In this document: positions 14,624-15,544 of the stretch, piece by piece
Layout of the letters: each line of letters starts with the position of its first letter
Numbering within the stretch: position 1 is the stretch's first letter
Program-made: the position numbers and the translations under genes
Assembly: GCA_028702395.1 (NCBI GenBank)
Contig: JAQVOV010000015.1
Span: 4,883 to 20,426 of the forward strand
Source of the DNA: Candidatus Omnitrophota bacterium
Lineage (GTDB): Bacteria; Omnitrophota; Gorgyraeia; JABMRN01
Reading direction: 5' to 3'
DNA length: 15,544 nucleotides
Notes under the pieces: model-generated
Told to the model about the DNA's origin: nothing
What the model saw: only the letters and a program-made list of their open reading frames with translations
Databases searched by the model: none

Positions 14624-14643
14624 TTTTGTTCTCCTCCTCTTTC

Positions 14644-14738
14644 GCGCTACGCACTTCGGGCCACGTGCTTCATGCTTTTAATGAAATTCAAGAATTCCAT
14701 CAAAGCTCGTAGCTCGCAGCTCGTAGCTCGAAGCTCTC
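14644..14738. repeat. Inverted pair of AGCTCGT-type heptad arrays between grpE and dnaK
   Basis: The left array (14644-14678) is GCGCTAC, GCACTTC, GGGCCAC, GTGCTTC, ATGCTTT. The right array (14704-14738) is AGCTCGT, AGCTCGC, AGCTCGT, AGCTCGA, AGCTCTC and ends at the base next to the grpE stop codon (14739-14741). The two are reverse complements in type and the left one is more decayed. The 25-bp centre contains GAAATTCAAGAATTCC, itself nearly palindromic. There is no GTAGGGGC palindrome here. Confidence 0.85.
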
Positions 14739-15311
14739 TTATTGTTGTTCTTCTTGTTGTTTATCTTCTTTAATATTTGAATTATTATCAGCAACCTGCA
14801 CCATTGCTGGCCTTAACACTCTATCATTAAGCATATATCCTGTTCTTAAAACTTCTAAAACATGTCCATCTTCAACTTCATTACTTTCGACTTTCATGAC
14901 CGCTTCATGCTTTATTGGATCGAATTTCTCACCTTTACAGTTCATTACTGAAAGACCATTATCCTCTAAAACCTTATGGAATTTCTTTTGTAAAAGTTCC
15001 ATTCCTTGTTTTGTTTTTTGGTCAGCATCTGTTTTTTGTAAATTTTCTATAGCACTGTCAAAACTATCAAGTATGGGAAAAAGCTCACCTATTATTTTTT
15101 CATTGGCAAATCTAATAAAGTTTTCAGTATCTTTTTCTAATCTCTTTCTCGTATTATCATGCTCTGCAAGTGTTCTGACATATTTATCATAGTAAAAATC
15201 CCGTTCCTGAGCTTTTTTCTTGAGTTGTTCAATCTCATCGTCATTCTGCTCATCAAGTTTTTTTTCTTCTTTAACTTCTTCCGGTTTTACTTGTTCTTGT
15301 TCTTTTTTCAT
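14739..15311 (-). CDS. grpE: Nucleotide exchange factor GrpE
   Basis: GrpE is a dimeric cochaperone that releases ADP from DnaK to restart its cycle. In 190 residues it has a highly charged N-terminus (MKKEQEQVKPEEVKEEKK) and a long coiled-coil helix (about 22-115, with RDFYYDKYVRTLAEHDNTRKR). The C-terminal beta domain carries the family signature, from FDPIKHEAVMKVE (130-142) to VLRTGYMLNDRVLRPAMVQVA (154-174). A short acidic, Gln-rich tail follows. Length is typical. The ATG follows AGGATAAAGAG. It is the first gene of the chaperone group visible here. hrcA, often just upstream in other bacteria, could lie off the right edge, but nothing in the last 233 bp encodes it. Confidence 0.97.
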   Translation of the reverse strand: MKKEQEQVKPEEVKEEKKLDEQNDDEIEQLKKKAQERDFYYDKYVRTLAEHDNTRKRLEKDTENFIRFANEKIIGELFPILDSFDSAIENLQKTDADQKTKQGMELLQKKFHKVLEDNGLSVMNCKGEKFDPIKHEAVMKVESNEVEDGHVLEVLRTGYMLNDRVLRPAMVQVADNNSNIKEDKQQEEQQ

Positions 15312-15387
15312 CTCTTTATCCTTTTATTAAAATGCAAAAGTAACTACTGCGGTTTATAACACTTTTATCTATCCTGCTTTTTTTCCG

Positions 15388-15415
15388 GTAGGGGCAATTC
15401 ATGAATTGCCCCTAC
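15388..15415. repeat. 28-bp perfect palindrome, GTAGGGGC family with CAATTC arms
   Basis: It is identical to 10782-10809 and followed by AAAACC, the usual right flank. Confidence 0.9.
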
Positions 15416-15440
15416 AAAACCCTCTTTCTTATCAGTTTTT

Positions 15441-15466
15441 AGGGCGGTCGGGACGACCGCCCCTAC
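15441..15466. repeat. GTAGGGGC-family palindrome with CGGTCG arms
   Basis: The arms GGGCGGTCG (15442-15450) and CGACCGCCC (15454-15462) flank a 3-base loop. The right end is CCCCTACAAAAC, as in the other copies. The left GTAG is not kept. Confidence 0.82.
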
Positions 15467-15487
15467 AAAACACATTCTGCTCTTCTC

Positions 15488-15544
15488 GTTGCGCGCAGCT
15501 CGAAGCTAGTGGCTCAATCTAGGACCTTCCACCCTTTTATCTTT
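15488..15544. repeat. Heptad stretch and core end, cut by the window edge
   Basis: GCAGCTC, GAAGCTA, GTGGCTC (15495-15515) are AGCTCGT-type heptads. They are followed by the core end AGGACCTTCCAC (15521-15532) and the start of a CTTTTAT-type array, as seen past the dnaK stop. A gene probably ends just beyond the right edge, by analogy with the other spacers. Confidence 0.65.

Noticed and set aside
14640..14740. CIRCE-like operator between grpE and dnaK
   Set aside because: The inverted symmetry comes from AGCTCGT-type heptads, and the TTAGCACTC/GAGTGCTAA arms are absent.

Overview
The window is AT-rich, densely coding and almost entirely minus-strand. Eleven complete genes and one cut-off gene all read right to left. 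LptD implies a Gram-negative (diderm) cell envelope. The low GC content, the mix of housekeeping genes and the repeat-filled spacers suggest an uncultivated lineage, perhaps a candidate phylum such as Omnitrophota. That placement is a guess from general impression, not a phylogenetic result.

Layout in transcription order (right to left): grpE, dnaK and dnaJ (Hsp70 chaperone set); a small FmdB-type zinc-ribbon protein; a DUF1015 protein; accD (carboxyltransferase beta subunit of acetyl-CoA carboxylase); a MalK/UgpC-type sugar ABC transporter ATPase; two tandem membrane-anchored GGDEF proteins (predicted diguanylate cyclases), the first 27 bp after the ATPase and the second overlapping it by 13 bp; lptD (LPS outer-membrane assembly); ugd (UDP-glucose 6-dehydrogenase); and the first 62 codons of a second nucleotide-sugar dehydrogenase, cut by the left edge. 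The last three genes concern the cell surface. The ATPase and GGDEF pair look like one operon with a good sigma70-type promoter at 8279-8306. lptD has its own promoter at 4140-4168.

The most unusual content lies between the genes. Every gap longer than about 50 bp, except the short one carrying a lone palindrome, holds some of the same modular repeat material. It includes degenerate tandem arrays of 7-bp units with several unrelated unit sequences, often as inverted pairs and often starting exactly at a stop codon. It also includes short palindromes with constant GTAGGGGC/GCCCCTAC ends and variable arms, a recurring core ending in GGACCTTCCAC-like sequence, a CCGCC...GGCGG module, and one CCTGCC...GGCAGG palindrome. 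Comparing spacers within the window gives apparent empty and filled sites for two modules, so they look like small nested insertions. No CRISPR array, tRNA, rRNA, transposase or integrase was found. No CIRCE element was seen near the chaperone genes.
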